In this document: piece after piece, positions 8,416-18,167 of the stretch
Layout: every line of letters starts with the position of its first letter
How positions within the stretch are numbered: the first letter of the stretch is position 1
Source of the DNA: Beijerinckiaceae bacterium
GTDB lineage: Bacteria > Pseudomonadota > Alphaproteobacteria > Rhizobiales > Beijerinckiaceae
NCBI GenBank assembly: GCA_024304885.1
Contig: JALJOM010000003.1
Coordinates: forward strand, 1,150,110-1,214,109
DNA: 64,000 bases
Direction of reading: 5' to 3'
Notes under the pieces: model-generated
The model's input: the letters and a program-made list of their open reading frames with translations, nothing else
Databases searched by the model: none
What the model was told of the DNA's origin: nothing
Program-made: the position numbers and the translations under genes

Positions 8416-11400
8416 GTGACAGACCTGAAACGCGCCCTCTCCCTGCTCGCCAAAGGCGGCTCGTTCACCCTCTCCTCGGTGACCGACGGGTTCGACGCCT
8501 TTTGCGTCGCCGATCTCGCTCGCGCCCTCGCAGCCGAGGCCGAGGACCGCGCAATCGTCCTCGTCCATGTCGCGCGCGACGGCCAGAGGGCGCGCGCCTT
8601 CGCCGAGGCGATGACCTTCGCCGCGCCCGAGATCGAGATCCTCGATTTTCCCTCCTGGGATTGCCAGCCCTACGACCGGGTCTCGCCCAATGCCGCCATC
8701 TCCGCGCGGAGAATCCTCGTTCTTTCGCGCCTCGCCCGGTCCCGCACGACGAGAGAGCGTCCGCGCATCCTCTCGACCACGATCAACGCGCTTCTCCAGC
8801 GTGTCGTACCGCACGACAAGATCGCATCCGACACCTTCTCGGCGGCGCCGGGCAATGTCGTGCCGATGGAAAGCCTCGTCCATTGGCTCGAGACCAATGG
8901 TTTTGCCCGTGCCTCGACCGTGCGCGACACCGGCGACTATGCCGTGCGCGGAGGAATCCTCGATCTCTATGCGCCGGGCGCCGTGGGGCCGGTCCGCCTC
9001 GATTTCTTCGGCGATACGCTCGAATCGATCCGCACCTTCGATCCCGAGACGCAGCGCACGACGGGGCAGCTCCGCGCGCTCGACCTCGTGCCGATGAGCG
9101 AGGTCGATCTCACGAGCGAGACCATGCGGCGGTTCCGCCAAGCCTATGTCACGCTGTTCGGGGCGCAGACGCGGGGCGATACGCTCTACGAGGCCGTGAG
9201 CGAAGGCCGACGGCATCCGGGCCTCGAGCATTGGCTGCCGCTCTTCTACGAGCGGCTCGACACGCTGTTCGACTATGTCGGCGCGGCGCCGTTCGTGCTC
9301 GATCCGCTCGTCGAGGAGGCGGCGGACCAGCGCCTCGCCTTGATCGCCGACTATTACGATGCGCGCAAGAGCGCCTATGACGCCGACCCGGCGCACGCGA
9401 CCTACAAGCCGCTGGCGCCCGGAAAGCTCTATCTCGATGCGGCGGAATGGCACCTCGCGCGGGACGCGGCGCGCCTCGTGAGGGTGACGCCGTTCGCCCA
9501 GCCCGAGACCGGGCAGGGCCTCGTCGTGGACTGTGCCTCGCGACAGGGCCGCAGCTTCGCCGCCGAGCGGGCCGACGAGACCGCCAATGTGTTCGAGGCG
9601 GCGATCGCGCATGTGAAGGCGCTGCAGGGGGCGCAGAAGCGGGTGATCGTCGCCGGCTGGTCGGACGGATCGCGCGAGCGTCTCGGCCATGTCCTCGCCG
9701 ATCATGGACTCTCGGGCGCGGTTCCGGTCTCCTCGCTCGCCCAGGCACTCGCGCTCCCGAAGGACAAGGTCGCGCTCGCCGTGATCGGGCTCGAGCAAGG
9801 CTTCGAGGCCGGCGACGTCGCCATCATCGGCGAGCAGGACATTCTCGGCGACCGGCTGCTGCGCCCGAAGAAGAAGGCGCGCCGCGCGCAGGATTTCCTC
9901 GCCGAGGTCGGCGCGCTCACCGCGGGCGATCTCGTCGTCCATGTCGATCACGGGATCGGGCGCTTCGTCGGCCTCCAGGCGATCACGGCCGCGGGCGTGC
10001 CGCACGATTGCCTCGAGCTGCATTATGCCGACGGCGCCAAGCTCTTCCTGCCGGTCGAGAACCTCGAGCTCCTGTCGCGCTACGGCTCGGAGGAGACCGA
10101 GGTCCAGCTCGACAAGCTCGGCGGCGGCGCCTGGCAGAAGCGCAAGGCGCGGATGCGCAAGCGCATCCTCGAGATGGCGGGGGGCCTCATCAAGATCGCC
10201 GCCGAGCGTGCGACGCGGACGGCGCCGAGGCTCGTGCCGCCCGAAGGGCTCTATGCCGAGTTCTGTGCAGGCTTCCCCTACGAGGAGACCGAGGACCAGC
10301 AGGCGACGATCGATGCCGTGCTCGCCGACCTCGCCGCGGGGCGGCCGATGGATCGGCTCGTCTGCGGCGATGTCGGCTTCGGCAAGACCGAGGTGGCGCT
10401 GCGCGCCGCCTTCGCGGCGGCGATCAACTCGAAGCAGGTCGCGGTCATCGTGCCGACGACCTTGCTCGCGCGCCAGCACGCCAAGAATTTTGCCGCGAGA
10501 TTTGCGCATCTTCCGGTCGGCATCGCGCAAATGTCGCGCATGGTGAGCGCGTCCGACCTCCGAGCGGCCAAGGCCGGCGCGGCCTCGGGCGCGGTCGATA
10601 TCGTCGTCGGAACCCATGCCGTCCTCGGCAAGGGTGTGAGCTTCAAGGATCTCGCGCTCGTCATCGTGGACGAGGAGCAGCATTTCGGCGTCAAGCACAA
10701 GGAGCGGCTGAAGGAGCTGCGCTCCGAGGTCCATGTGCTCACGCTGTCGGCGACGCCGATTCCGCGGACCTTGCAGCTCGCGTTGACCGGCGTGCGCGAG
10801 CTTTCCATCATCGCGACGCCGCCGGTCGATCGGCTCGCGGTGCGCACCTTCGTGTCGCCTTTCGACGACCTGCTCGTCCGCGAGGCGCTTCTGCGCGAGC
10901 GCTACCGCGGCGGCCAGACCTTCTATGTCTGCCCCCGCATCGAGCATATCGAGGAGGCGAGCGCCTACCTCCGCCAGAACGTGCCGGAGGTGAAGTTCGT
11001 CGTCGCCCACGGCCAGATGCCGGCGACCGAGCTCGAGGACAAGATGGCCGCCTTCTACGACGGCCAATACGACGTCCTGGTCTCGACCGCGATCGTGGAA
11101 TCCGGCCTCGACATCCCGACCGCCAACACGTTGATCGTCCATCGCGCCGACATGTTCGGCCTGGCGCAGCTCTACCAGTTGCGCGGGCGCGTCGGGCGCT
11201 CCAAGGTGCGCGCCTATGCGCTCTTCACGGTCCCTCCCAACCGGACGCTGACGCCCCAGGCCGAGCGGCGGCTGAAGGTCCTGCAATCGCTCGATACGCT
11301 CGGTGCCGGCTTCCAGCTCGCGAGCCACGACCTCGATATTCGCGGCGCCGGCAACCTGCTCGGCGACGAGCAATCCGGCCATATCAAGGAGGTCGGCTAC

Positions 11401-11934
11401 GAGCTCTACCAGCAGATGCTGCGCGACGCGGTGGAGGCGCTGCAGGCGGGGATCGAGGAGCCGGCCGAGGAGGCCTGGTCACCCTCGATCACGCTCGGCA
11501 CTCCGGTCACGATCCCGGAGAGCTATATTTCCGACCTGCACCTCAGGATCGGTCTCTACAAGCGTCTTTCCGCGATCGAATCGATCGACGAGATCGACGG
11601 ATTCGCCGCCGAGATGATCGACCGGTTCGGGGCTCTACCGGTCGAGGTCGAGCAGCTCATGAAGCTCGTCGCGATCAAGGTCCTGTGCCGCACCGCGCAT
11701 GTGGAGAAGGTGGAGGCGGGGCCGAAGGGTGTCATCGTGGCCTTCCGCGACAATGCCTTCGCCAACCCGCAGGGCCTCGTGCGCTATGTCGCCGAGCAAG
11801 GCAGCTTCGCCAAGGTGCGCCCCGACATGAAGATCGTCTTCGTGCGCGAGTTCGAGACGCTCGACGCCCGCCTCGACGGCACGCGCAAGATTCTCCGCGC
11901 ATTGGCCTCCCTCGCGACCAAGAAGGCGGCGTGA
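8416..11934 (+). CDS. mfd: Transcription-repair coupling factor (Mfd)
   Basis: A DNA translocase of about 1172 residues that removes RNA polymerase stalled at lesions and recruits UvrA. Domains: UvrB-like N-terminal module (about 1-340), the CarD-like RNA polymerase interaction domain starting at GDLVVHVDHGIGRF (near 510), SF2 helicase lobes with Walker A GDVGFGKTEVALR, the box DEEQHFGVKHKERLK, the SATPIPRTL motif, the translocation region (YQLRGRVGRS), and the C-terminal TRCF domain. The start is uncertain: a GTG at 8416 matches the family's N-terminus; a TTG at 8374 is the alternative. No strong Shine-Dalgarno is visible for either. Confidence 0.97.
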   Translation: MTDLKRALSLLAKGGSFTLSSVTDGFDAFCVADLARALAAEAEDRAIVLVHVARDGQRARAFAEAMTFAAPEIEILDFPSWDCQPYDRVSPNAAISARRILVLSRLARSRTTRERPRILSTTINALLQRVVPHDKIASDTFSAAPGNVVPMESLVHWLETNGFARASTVRDTGDYAVRGGILDLYAPGAVGPVRLDFFGDTLESIRTFDPETQRTTGQLRALDLVPMSEVDLTSETMRRFRQAYVTLFGAQTRGDTLYEAVSEGRRHPGLEHWLPLFYERLDTLFDYVGAAPFVLDPLVEEAADQRLALIADYYDARKSAYDADPAHATYKPLAPGKLYLDAAEWHLARDAARLVRVTPFAQPETGQGLVVDCASRQGRSFAAERADETANVFEAAIAHVKALQGAQKRVIVAGWSDGSRERLGHVLADHGLSGAVPVSSLAQALALPKDKVALAVIGLEQGFEAGDVAIIGEQDILGDRLLRPKKKARRAQDFLAEVGALTAGDLVVHVDHGIGRFVGLQAITAAGVPHDCLELHYADGAKLFLPVENLELLSRYGSEETEVQLDKLGGGAWQKRKARMRKRILEMAGGLIKIAAERATRTAPRLVPPEGLYAEFCAGFPYEETEDQQATIDAVLADLAAGRPMDRLVCGDVGFGKTEVALRAAFAAAINSKQVAVIVPTTLLARQHAKNFAARFAHLPVGIAQMSRMVSASDLRAAKAGAASGAVDIVVGTHAVLGKGVSFKDLALVIVDEEQHFGVKHKERLKELRSEVHVLTLSATPIPRTLQLALTGVRELSIIATPPVDRLAVRTFVSPFDDLLVREALLRERYRGGQTFYVCPRIEHIEEASAYLRQNVPEVKFVVAHGQMPATELEDKMAAFYDGQYDVLVSTAIVESGLDIPTANTLIVHRADMFGLAQLYQLRGRVGRSKVRAYALFTVPPNRTLTPQAERRLKVLQSLDTLGAGFQLASHDLDIRGAGNLLGDEQSGHIKEVGYELYQQMLRDAVEALQAGIEEPAEEAWSPSITLGTPVTIPESYISDLHLRIGLYKRLSAIESIDEIDGFAAEMIDRFGALPVEVEQLMKLVAIKVLCRTAHVEKVEAGPKGVIVAFRDNAFANPQGLVRYVAEQGSFAKVRPDMKIVFVREFETLDARLDGTRKILRALASLATKKAA

Positions 11935-12045
11935 ACTCAGCCGAGCAGCGGGGCGATTGACGCGGCCGCCCCGGCTCCCTATCGTTCTCGGCCGCTCCTG
12001 CCCGAAGGGATATCGAGCGCTTCCCACGCCTTCCGAGGACACACG

Positions 12046-13761
12046 ATGCCTTCTGCGGCAAAGCCGGCCGCGGTGCCGCTCTCGCTATTCGAGGCCGCGA
12101 GCCACAGCCATGCGTGGCCCTTCGAGGAAGCGCGCAAAATCGTCGAGCGCATCGCGGTCACCGAGCAGCGCAAGGTTCTCTTCGAGACCGGCTACGGCCC
12201 CTCCGGCCTGCCCCATATCGGCACTTTCGGCGAGGTCGCGCGCACGACCATGGTCCGGCACGCCTTCCGGATCCTGACGAACGACGAGGTCGAGACCAAG
12301 CTCATCGCCTTCTCGGACGACATGGACGGGCTGCGCAAGGTCCCCGACAATATCCCGAACAAGGCTCTCGTCGCCGCCCATCTCGGCAAGCCCTTGACCC
12401 GTGTTCCCGATCCCTTCGGGACACACCCGAGCTTCGGCGCGCACAATAATGCGCGGCTTCGCGCCTTCCTCGATGCCTTCGGCTTCGACTACGAGTTCGC
12501 CTCCTCGACCGACTACTATACCTCGGGGCGCTTCGATGCGGCGCTCCTGCACCTACTCGCCAATTACGAGGAGGTGATGCGGATCATGCTGCCGACCTTC
12601 CGCGAGGAGCGTGCCGCGACCTACTCGCCCTTCCTGCCGATCCATCCGAGGACCGGCATCGTGATGCAGGTCCAGATCGACAAGATCGATGCCGACGCGG
12701 GCACGATCTTCTGGCGCGATCCCATGACGGGCGAGCATTTCGAGACCCCCGTCACCGGGGGCCATTGCAAGCTGCAATGGAAGCCCGACTGGGCCATGCG
12801 CTGGTGGGCGCTCGGCGTGGATTACGAGATGGCCGGCAAGGATCTGATCGATTCCGTGAAGCTTTCGGGCGCGATCGTGCGCGCGCTCGGCGGCCGGCCG
12901 CCCGAAGGGTTCAACTACGAGCTCTTCCTCGACGAGAAGGGCCAGAAGATCTCGAAGTCGAAGGGCAACGGGCTCACCATCGACGAATGGCTCACCTATG
13001 CCGGGCCGGAAAGCCTGTCGCTCTTCATGTACCAGAAGCCGACCGCGGCGAAGCGTCTCTATTTCGACGTGATCCCGCGCGCGGTGGACGAATATCTCGG
13101 CTTCCTCGATGCATATCCGCGGCAGGAGCCGAAGGAGCAGGTCGGCAATCCCGCCTGGCACATCCATTCCGGCGCGCCGCCGGAGCCCGAGATCCTGCGC
13201 GACAAGGAGAGCCACGCGACCTCGATCTCCTTCGGCATGCTGCTCAATCTCGCGGCCGTGGCGAACAGCGAGGATCCTCAGGTCCTCTGGGGCTTCTTGC
13301 GCCGTTATGCGCCGGACGTGACGCCCAAGACCCATCCGAGGCTCGACACGCTCGTTCGCTATGCGGTGCGCTATTTCGCCGACTTCGTCCGCCCGGCGAA
13401 GAAATACCGCGCGCCCGACGACGTCGAGCGCACCGCGCTCGGGCATGTCTCGGACATGCTTGCGGCATTGCCGAAAGGCGTCGGCGCGGAAGAGATTCAG
13501 GCGGGGCTCTACGACATTGCGCGCAAGATCCCACGATACCAGGACATGAAGGCGAAAGGCGCGACGCCGGAGCGGCCGGGCGTCTCGAACGACTGGTTCT
13601 CCATGCTCTATGCCGTGCTGCTCGGCGAAAGCCGGGGTCCGCGCTTCGGCTCCTTCATCGCCCTTTACGGGATTGAGGAGACGCGCGCGCTGATCGCCGA
13701 GGCCCTCGACGGCAGGCTCTTGGAAAGCCATGCTCCGGCGCCGGCGGAGGGACCTGCCTGA
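12046..13761 (+). CDS. lysK: Lysyl-tRNA synthetase, class I
   Basis: A 571-residue class I LysRS, the form used by many alphaproteobacteria in place of the class II enzyme. The HIGH signature is seen as GLPHIGT (about residue 56) and KMSKS as KISKSKGNG (about 305). Charges tRNA-Lys in the cytoplasm. The stop overlaps the next ATG by one base (TGATG), so translation of the following hydrolase gene is probably coupled. It follows mfd with a ~110-base gap containing no obvious terminator. Confidence 0.97.
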   Translation: MPSAAKPAAVPLSLFEAASHSHAWPFEEARKIVERIAVTEQRKVLFETGYGPSGLPHIGTFGEVARTTMVRHAFRILTNDEVETKLIAFSDDMDGLRKVPDNIPNKALVAAHLGKPLTRVPDPFGTHPSFGAHNNARLRAFLDAFGFDYEFASSTDYYTSGRFDAALLHLLANYEEVMRIMLPTFREERAATYSPFLPIHPRTGIVMQVQIDKIDADAGTIFWRDPMTGEHFETPVTGGHCKLQWKPDWAMRWWALGVDYEMAGKDLIDSVKLSGAIVRALGGRPPEGFNYELFLDEKGQKISKSKGNGLTIDEWLTYAGPESLSLFMYQKPTAAKRLYFDVIPRAVDEYLGFLDAYPRQEPKEQVGNPAWHIHSGAPPEPEILRDKESHATSISFGMLLNLAAVANSEDPQVLWGFLRRYAPDVTPKTHPRLDTLVRYAVRYFADFVRPAKKYRAPDDVERTALGHVSDMLAALPKGVGAEEIQAGLYDIARKIPRYQDMKAKGATPERPGVSNDWFSMLYAVLLGESRGPRFGSFIALYGIEETRALIAEALDGRLLESHAPAPAEGPA

Positions 13762-14402
13762 TGGCATTCCCCGAGCCGATCGAATGGGGTGCGGACTGGC
13801 GCGAGGCAGAGGCCATCGCGATCTTCCTTCACGGCCACGGACAGACGGCGCAGGACATGCTCGAGCTCGCGCGCGCGATCGCGTGCCCGAATGTCCGCTA
13901 TATCCTGCCCGGCGCGGACGGCGGCTCCTGGTATCCGAAATCGCTCGTCGAGAGCTTCGAGGAAAACGCGGCCGAGGTCGAGCGGGCGGTCGTGCATCTT
14001 CTCGGGATCGTCGAGAGCTCGCTCGGAAAAATCAATGCGCGAGATCGCATCGTCCTCGGTGGCTTCGCGCAGGGGGCCTGCGTCGTCGCCGAGTTCCTCG
14101 TGCGCCATCCGAGGTCCTATGGCGGTGCATTGCTCTTGACCGGCGGGCTCGTCGATATCGCGGCGATCGGGCGCAGGCCGGGCACCGGCCTCCTCGCCGT
14201 GCCGATCTATGTCAGCGGCAGCGAGATGGATGCCGTGATCTCGGTCGAGCGCACCCGCGGCGTGATCAAGACCCTCCAGGCCGGCGGCGCCCTGATCCGC
14301 TCCCACGTCTTCACCGAGCGGGGCCACGAGATCGCGCCGGAGGAGATCCTCGAGGCGCGCAAGCTTCTCGAGGACGTGAAGGCGGCGGTGAGTGATGCCT
14401 AG
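13761..14402 (+). CDS. Alpha/beta hydrolase of the phospholipase/carboxylesterase family, catalytic Ser replaced by Ala
   Basis: A 213-residue protein of the small esterase family (LHGHGQTAQDM oxyanion region, LPGADGGSWYP). The nucleophile elbow, normally GFSQG, reads GFAQG here: Ala103, codon GCG at 14067-14069. The acid (SEMDAV) and His (RGHEIAP) positions of the triad are kept. A single T-to-G change from TCG would explain it. The protein may be inactive as an esterase or have another role. The gene overlaps lysK by one base and is probably co-transcribed with it. Confidence 0.85.
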   Translation: MAFPEPIEWGADWREAEAIAIFLHGHGQTAQDMLELARAIACPNVRYILPGADGGSWYPKSLVESFEENAAEVERAVVHLLGIVESSLGKINARDRIVLGGFAQGACVVAEFLVRHPRSYGGALLLTGGLVDIAAIGRRPGTGLLAVPIYVSGSEMDAVISVERTRGVIKTLQAGGALIRSHVFTERGHEIAPEEILEARKLLEDVKAAVSDA

Positions 14403-14441
14403 AACCGCGATTGGAGAAATGTGACAGCTCGGGTCCAGTCA

Positions 14442-14510
14442 GTCATGCCCGGCCTCGAGCCGGGCATCCAAGCAAGAGGCCTGGATGGCCGGGTCTAGCG
14501 CGGCCATGAC
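14442..14510. repeat. Palindromic intergenic repeat of the GCCCGGC/GGCCGGG type
   Basis: Begins GTCATGCCCGGC and ends GCGGCCATGAC, so the outer six bases are inverted copies. An inner CCGGCCTCGAGCCGG hairpin is also present. It lies between the hydrolase stop and the DUF952 start. A related GC-rich palindromic stretch is at 43541-43619. Such elements are scattered in Rhizobiales genomes. Confidence 0.65.
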
Positions 14511-14558
14511 GGTCTCGATCATTGGGGCAATGATCCGGAAGCACGTGGACTCTCGTGA

Positions 14559-14903
14559 ATGAACCTCATCTACAAGATCGCCCCCGCTAGCCTCTGGCAG
14601 GAGGCGCAGGAGAAAAGCCGGTTCGAGGGCTCGGCCGTAGATCTCGCCGACGGATTCATCCATTTCTCGACGAGGGATCAGGTCGAGGAGACGGCGAGGA
14701 AGTGGTTCGCCGGGCAGGCGGATTTGATGTTGATCGGGGTCGATCCGGCCAGGCTCGGCACGGCGCTGCGCTACGAGGCCTCGCGCGGGGGCGCGCTGTT
14801 TCCCCATCTCTATGGTGTCCTGGCACTCGAGGCGGTCGTCCTCGCTAAGCTGCTCCCGATGCGACCCGACGGCACCCATGACTTTTCCGGGCTGCTGGCG
14901 TGA
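14559..14903 (+). CDS. DUF952 domain-containing protein
   Basis: A 114-residue cytoplasmic protein covering the whole DUF952 domain: [13 protein letters not shown], the [15 protein letters not shown] block, a central DLMLIGVDP strand and a C-terminal [11 protein letters not shown]952 has an ADP-ribosyltransferase-like fold by family knowledge, but no activity is established. Its stop overlaps the pyrD GTG start by four bases (GTGA), an arrangement frequent in Rhizobiales, which suggests one operon. Confidence 0.9.
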   Translation: MNLIYKIAPASLWQEAQEKSRFEGSAVDLADGFIHFSTRDQVEETARKWFAGQADLMLIGVDPARLGTALRYEASRGGALFPHLYGVLALEAVVLAKLLPMRPDGTHDFSGLLA

Positions 14904-15973
14904 TCCGGTTTCTGGACGCCCTCGCGCGTCCGCTGCTCCACCGCCTCGATCCCGAAGGGGCGCATCGGCTCACGCTCGCGGCGCTCGCGCGACTCCCTTT
15001 GCCGCCGTCGCGCTCGAGCGACCTGCGTCTCGAGATGAAGGCTTTCGGGCTCGAATTTCCGAACCCGATCGGGCTCGCCGCCGGCTTCGACAAGAATGCG
15101 GAGGTCGTCGATCCTGTCCTTCGACTGCGGTTCGGCTTCACCGAGATCGGGACGGTCACGCCGCGCCCCCAGCGCGGCAACCCACGTCCGCGCGTGTTCC
15201 GCTTGGCCGCCGACGAAGCCGTGATCAACCGGCTGGGATTTCCGAGCGAGGGCCATGCCACCGTTCACGAGCGGCTCCTTCTCCGGCGCGCCAAGCCAGG
15301 CATTATCGGGGTCAACCTCGGCGCCAATAAAGACTCGGAGGATCGCGTCGGCGATTACGTCCGCGGCATCGAGGCCTTCGCGGATGTCGCGAGCTATTTC
15401 ACCATCAACGTGTCCTCGCCGAACACTCCGGGCTTGCGCGACCTTCAGCAGGCGAGCGTGCTGGACGATCTTCTCGCCCGCGTGCTCGACGCACGAGACA
15501 GGGCCGCGGAAAGCTTCCGCGGCAGGCCCGTGCTGCTCAAGATCGCGCCCGACCTTTCGCTCGAGGAGCTCGACGCGATCGTCTCGGTCGCGCGCAACAG
15601 ACGGATCGATGGATTGATCGTGTCCAATACGACGGTCTCGCGGCCGGCCTCCTTGCGTGACGAGACGAAGCGCGAGGCCGGCGGGCTCTCCGGCCGGCCG
15701 CTCTTCGACCTTTCGACACGCATGCTCGCCGCGGCCTATCTCCGCGTCGAGAACCAATTCCCCTTGGTGGGGGTCGGAGGGATCGACCGCGCCGAGACGG
15801 CCTTCGCCAAGATCGAGGCCGGCGCGACCCTCCTGCAGCTCTACACGGCTCTCGTCTATCGTGGCCCACAGCTCGTCGCCGAGATCGAGCGCGGCCTCCT
15901 CCGACTTCTCGACGCGAAGCGCTACGCCTGCCTCGCGGAAGCCGTCGGCTCGCGCGCCGCCGATTGGGTGTAG
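14900..15973 (+). CDS. pyrD: Dihydroorotate dehydrogenase (quinone), class 2
   Basis: Oxidises dihydroorotate to orotate in pyrimidine synthesis, passing electrons to quinone at the inner membrane. 357 residues. The N-terminal amphipathic extension (about 1-45) marks class 2; then [14 protein letters not shown], the catalytic Ser region [11 protein letters not shown], and the FMN-phosphate sites VGVGGI and [10 protein letters not shown]. The GTG start is fixed by overlap with the DUF952 stop. A 15-bp inverted repeat lies just past the stop. Confidence 0.97.
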   Translation: MIRFLDALARPLLHRLDPEGAHRLTLAALARLPLPPSRSSDLRLEMKAFGLEFPNPIGLAAGFDKNAEVVDPVLRLRFGFTEIGTVTPRPQRGNPRPRVFRLAADEAVINRLGFPSEGHATVHERLLLRRAKPGIIGVNLGANKDSEDRVGDYVRGIEAFADVASYFTINVSSPNTPGLRDLQQASVLDDLLARVLDARDRAAESFRGRPVLLKIAPDLSLEELDAIVSVARNRRIDGLIVSNTTVSRPASLRDETKREAGGLSGRPLFDLSTRMLAAAYLRVENQFPLVGVGGIDRAETAFAKIEAGATLLQLYTALVYRGPQLVAEIERGLLRLLDAKRYACLAEAVGSRAADWV

Positions 15974-15979
15974 CAGGGA

Positions 15980-16084
15980 GCAAGATTGCCTCGCTCATCG
16001 CTTGCGCGGAGAGGTCACGGCAAGGATTCGATAGCCGTGCTGTCGGGAGGTGCAGCAGGTCCATGGGCTGCGAGGCAATCTTGC
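15980..16084. repeat. Long-spaced perfect 15-bp inverted repeat between convergent genes
   Basis: GCAAGATTGCCTCGC at 15980-15994 is repeated exactly inverted at 16070-16084. The 75-base interior contains a shorter CACGGC/GCCGTG inverted pair and a GC-rich arm. It fills most of the gap between pyrD and the MATE gene. It could form a bidirectional terminator-like structure, or be the remnant of a small mobile palindrome. Confidence 0.65.
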
Positions 16085-16129
16085 ACAGTCTATAACGCTC
16101 GTGCCGCCTCGAACCCGCCAGCCTCTCGA

Positions 16130-17473
16130 TCAAGTAGGCGTGAAGGCGGTGACGGACAAGCGCCCGTAGCGCCAGGCGAGCGTGAGGCCGCGCACGGCGA
16201 AGAACACGAGCAAGGCCATCCAGAGTCCCGCATTGCCGAAGGGCTGCAGGGCAAAGACGCAGGCGGAATAGATCGCGAGCGACAAGAGCATCATGTTGCG
16301 CATGTCGCGGGTCCAGGTCGCACCTATGAAGACGCCGTCGAGCTGGAAGGCGAGCGCCCCGAGGAGAGGGCTCAGCGCCGCGAAGACGAGATAGGCGCGG
16401 GCATAGGCGCGAACCTCCGCGTTGGTGGTGAGAAAATCGATGAAAGCGTTGCCCCCGACGAAGGCGATCGTCGCGACGACCGCGGCAAAAGCGACGCTCC
16501 AGGTCAGGGTGAGCCTGAACGCCTTGCGAAAGCCCTTGCCGTCCTTGGCGCCGAGCGATTGGCCGCACATCTGCGCCGCCGCGGTCGCGAAGCCGTCGAG
16601 AAAGTAAGCGGACACCAACAAAAGATTCATCAGGATCGCATTGGCAGCGAGCTTGATGTCGCCGCCCCGCGTCCCCTGCGCGGTGAAGATGGCGAAGGCA
16701 GTGAGCAGGGCGGCGTTTCGGATCATGATGTCGCGATTGACTCCGATCATCAGGGAGAGCTCGGCACGATCGAGCACGAGGCCCCGCGGAATCGCGAAAA
16801 GGTTGCCGTAGAGGCGCGCCACGATCAGGAGGCCGAGGACCATGCCGCAAGCCTCCGCGACGAGCGTGCCCGTTGCCGAGCCGCGCACGCCGAAGGAGAG
16901 GCCGTAGACGAGCGCGATGTTCAGCACGATGTTGACAAGGTTGATGAAGACCTGGAGGCCGAGCGCGAAATCGGTGCGGCCGCGGCCCGTGAGCGCCCCG
17001 AGCACGGCGTAGTTGACGAGCACGAAGGGCGCCGACCAGACCCTTATGTCGAAATAGGCGCGCGCCGCCTTTGTCACCTCCGGGCTCGCGGCGAGCAAGC
17101 CGAAGGCGATCCACGCGATCACGGATTGGAGCAGGATCAGCACTGCGCCGATAGCAAGCCCGCAGATCAGGGCGCGCAGCAGCGTGGCGCCTTGCCGGGC
17201 CTCGTCGTCGGCGCCGAGGGCCTGGGCGGTCAGGCCCGAGGTTCCTTGGCGCAGGAAGCCGAAGCTCCAGAACAGGAAGTCGAACACGAGGGCCGCGGCG
17301 GCGATCGCGCCGAGGAGATGGGCCTCTCCGAGCCGGCCGATGACGGCCGCATCCGCGACGCCGAGAAGCGGCGTCGAGACATGGGCGAGGGTGGTCGGGA
17401 TGGCGAGCGCGAGGACCCTGCGGTGGCTCACCCGCACGGGGTTGAAGCCGGCCTCGGCGCGCGTCTCCGCCAT
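16130..17473 (-). CDS. MATE family efflux transporter (DinF-like)
   Basis: A 447-residue inner-membrane protein with twelve predicted helices in two halves. The start resembles DinF-type MATE proteins (ALAIPTTLAHVSTPLLGVADAAVIGRLG, with the conserved acidic residue in helix 1); the FGFLRQGTSGLTAQALG loop is typical of the subfamily. Family members export cationic compounds or oxidised intermediates using H+ or Na+. No LexA gene is nearby, so the dinF symbol is not assigned. Convergent with pyrD. Confidence 0.92.
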   Translation of the reverse strand: MAETRAEAGFNPVRVSHRRVLALAIPTTLAHVSTPLLGVADAAVIGRLGEAHLLGAIAAAALVFDFLFWSFGFLRQGTSGLTAQALGADDEARQGATLLRALICGLAIGAVLILLQSVIAWIAFGLLAASPEVTKAARAYFDIRVWSAPFVLVNYAVLGALTGRGRTDFALGLQVFINLVNIVLNIALVYGLSFGVRGSATGTLVAEACGMVLGLLIVARLYGNLFAIPRGLVLDRAELSLMIGVNRDIMIRNAALLTAFAIFTAQGTRGGDIKLAANAILMNLLLVSAYFLDGFATAAAQMCGQSLGAKDGKGFRKAFRLTLTWSVAFAAVVATIAFVGGNAFIDFLTTNAEVRAYARAYLVFAALSPLLGALAFQLDGVFIGATWTRDMRNMMLLSLAIYSACVFALQPFGNAGLWMALLVFFAVRGLTLAWRYGRLSVTAFTPT

Positions 17474-17534
17474 CTGGACGAGATCCTATGCTGGGTCGGG
17501 GTCCGATCGGCGGACGTTCTGTGCTTTTAGGGGA

Positions 17535-17888
17535 TCAGCGCGGGCCGCGCATGTTCAGGAGCCGGATCACGAGCCAGACCGGCACCACGATCGCCGCCCC
17601 GACGAGGATATAGTCGGCGACCTCGCGGATCGCACCGAAGCCGAGGCTCCAGATGCGATCGATCGCATCGACGACCCCTCGATAGATGTCCGCCGGCCTG
17701 ATGTCGAGCCACATCAGGAAGGCGCCGACGATCAAGGAGACGAAGAGAAGGCGGACCAGGACGCTCGCGGGCGTCCCGCCGAGGAATCGCTCGATCGGCG
17801 TCGGCTCGCCGCCGCGATCCGTCCCGTGCGCATGCCGGGTGGGCCACTCGGGTGGCGCCTCTCGGGCCGTCCTGTCGTCGTCGATCAT
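17535..17888 (-). CDS. DUF6460 small membrane protein
   Basis: A 117-residue protein with an N-terminal polar segment and two transmembrane helices (about 48-66 and 93-112). The block IERFLGGTPASVLVRLLFVS, then DIYRGVVDAIDRIW and VGAAIVVPVWLVIRLL, matches the DUF6460 family of Rhizobiales. Function unknown. ATG at 17888 is preferred; the longer frame to 17930 adds unrelated residues. It ends just upstream of the MATE gene on the same strand (about 60 bases) and may be co-transcribed with it. Confidence 0.85.
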   Translation of the reverse strand: MIDDDRTAREAPPEWPTRHAHGTDRGGEPTPIERFLGGTPASVLVRLLFVSLIVGAFLMWLDIRPADIYRGVVDAIDRIWSLGFGAIREVADYILVGAAIVVPVWLVIRLLNMRGPR

Positions 17889-17943
17889 GCGAACCTCGTC
17901 GAAAAGGAGGCGGACGCCTCCCGGAGCCACGTGCTCGAGCGGG

Positions 17944-18040
17944 TTCCGATCCGATTGAATCGGAAACCAGCTCTACATCTTTGTTTTGTCGCAATTTCAC
18001 GACGCGAAGCGGTTTCCACTTCGCGGGAAATTGCACTAGA
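17944..18040 (-). repeat. Dispersed palindromic intergenic repeat, copy 2 (inverted)
   Basis: Reverse-oriented copy of the 1642-1746 element: module B TTCCGATCCGATTGAATCGG, then the GTTTTGTCGCAATTTCACG core of module A and CCACTTCGCGGGAAATTGC. It lies upstream of the DUF6460 gene and starts a run of three adjoining palindromes. Confidence 0.8.
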
Positions 18041-18088
18041 TCACGATGAATTTGGATCATCGTACCGATCCAAATTCATGAACGTGAT
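18040..18088. repeat. Imperfect 19-bp-arm palindrome
   Basis: ATGAATTTGGATC and GATCCAAATTCAT form a perfect 13-bp stem around an eight-base loop. Outer ATCACG/CGTGAT extends it after a two-base bulge. It adjoins repeat copy 2 directly. It is AT-richer than its surroundings. Confidence 0.6.
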
Positions 18089-18102
18089 CGATTCTATAAA
18101 CT

Positions 18103-18155
18103 CAGCGCGGGATGCGGGCGGAAAACCGGTATCCACTTTTCCTCATCCCGCGCTG
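18103..18155. repeat. GC-rich palindrome, 12-bp perfect outer stem
   Basis: CAGCGCGGGATG at 18103-18114 pairs with CATCCCGCGCTG at 18144-18155, enclosing GCGGAAAACCGG and TATCCACTTTTCC. This unit is familiar as a dispersed intergenic palindrome in alphaproteobacteria. It ends 12 bases past the thiolase stop (minus strand) and could serve as its transcription end. Confidence 0.65.
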
Positions 18156-18167
18156 GGCGCATCACTC

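Noticed and set aside
8218-11382. Very long open frame (over 1000 codons) on the minus strand
   Set aside because: It lies opposite mfd in the antisense frame; the translation is Arg/His/Glu-rich with no domain, a known effect of high GC third positions.
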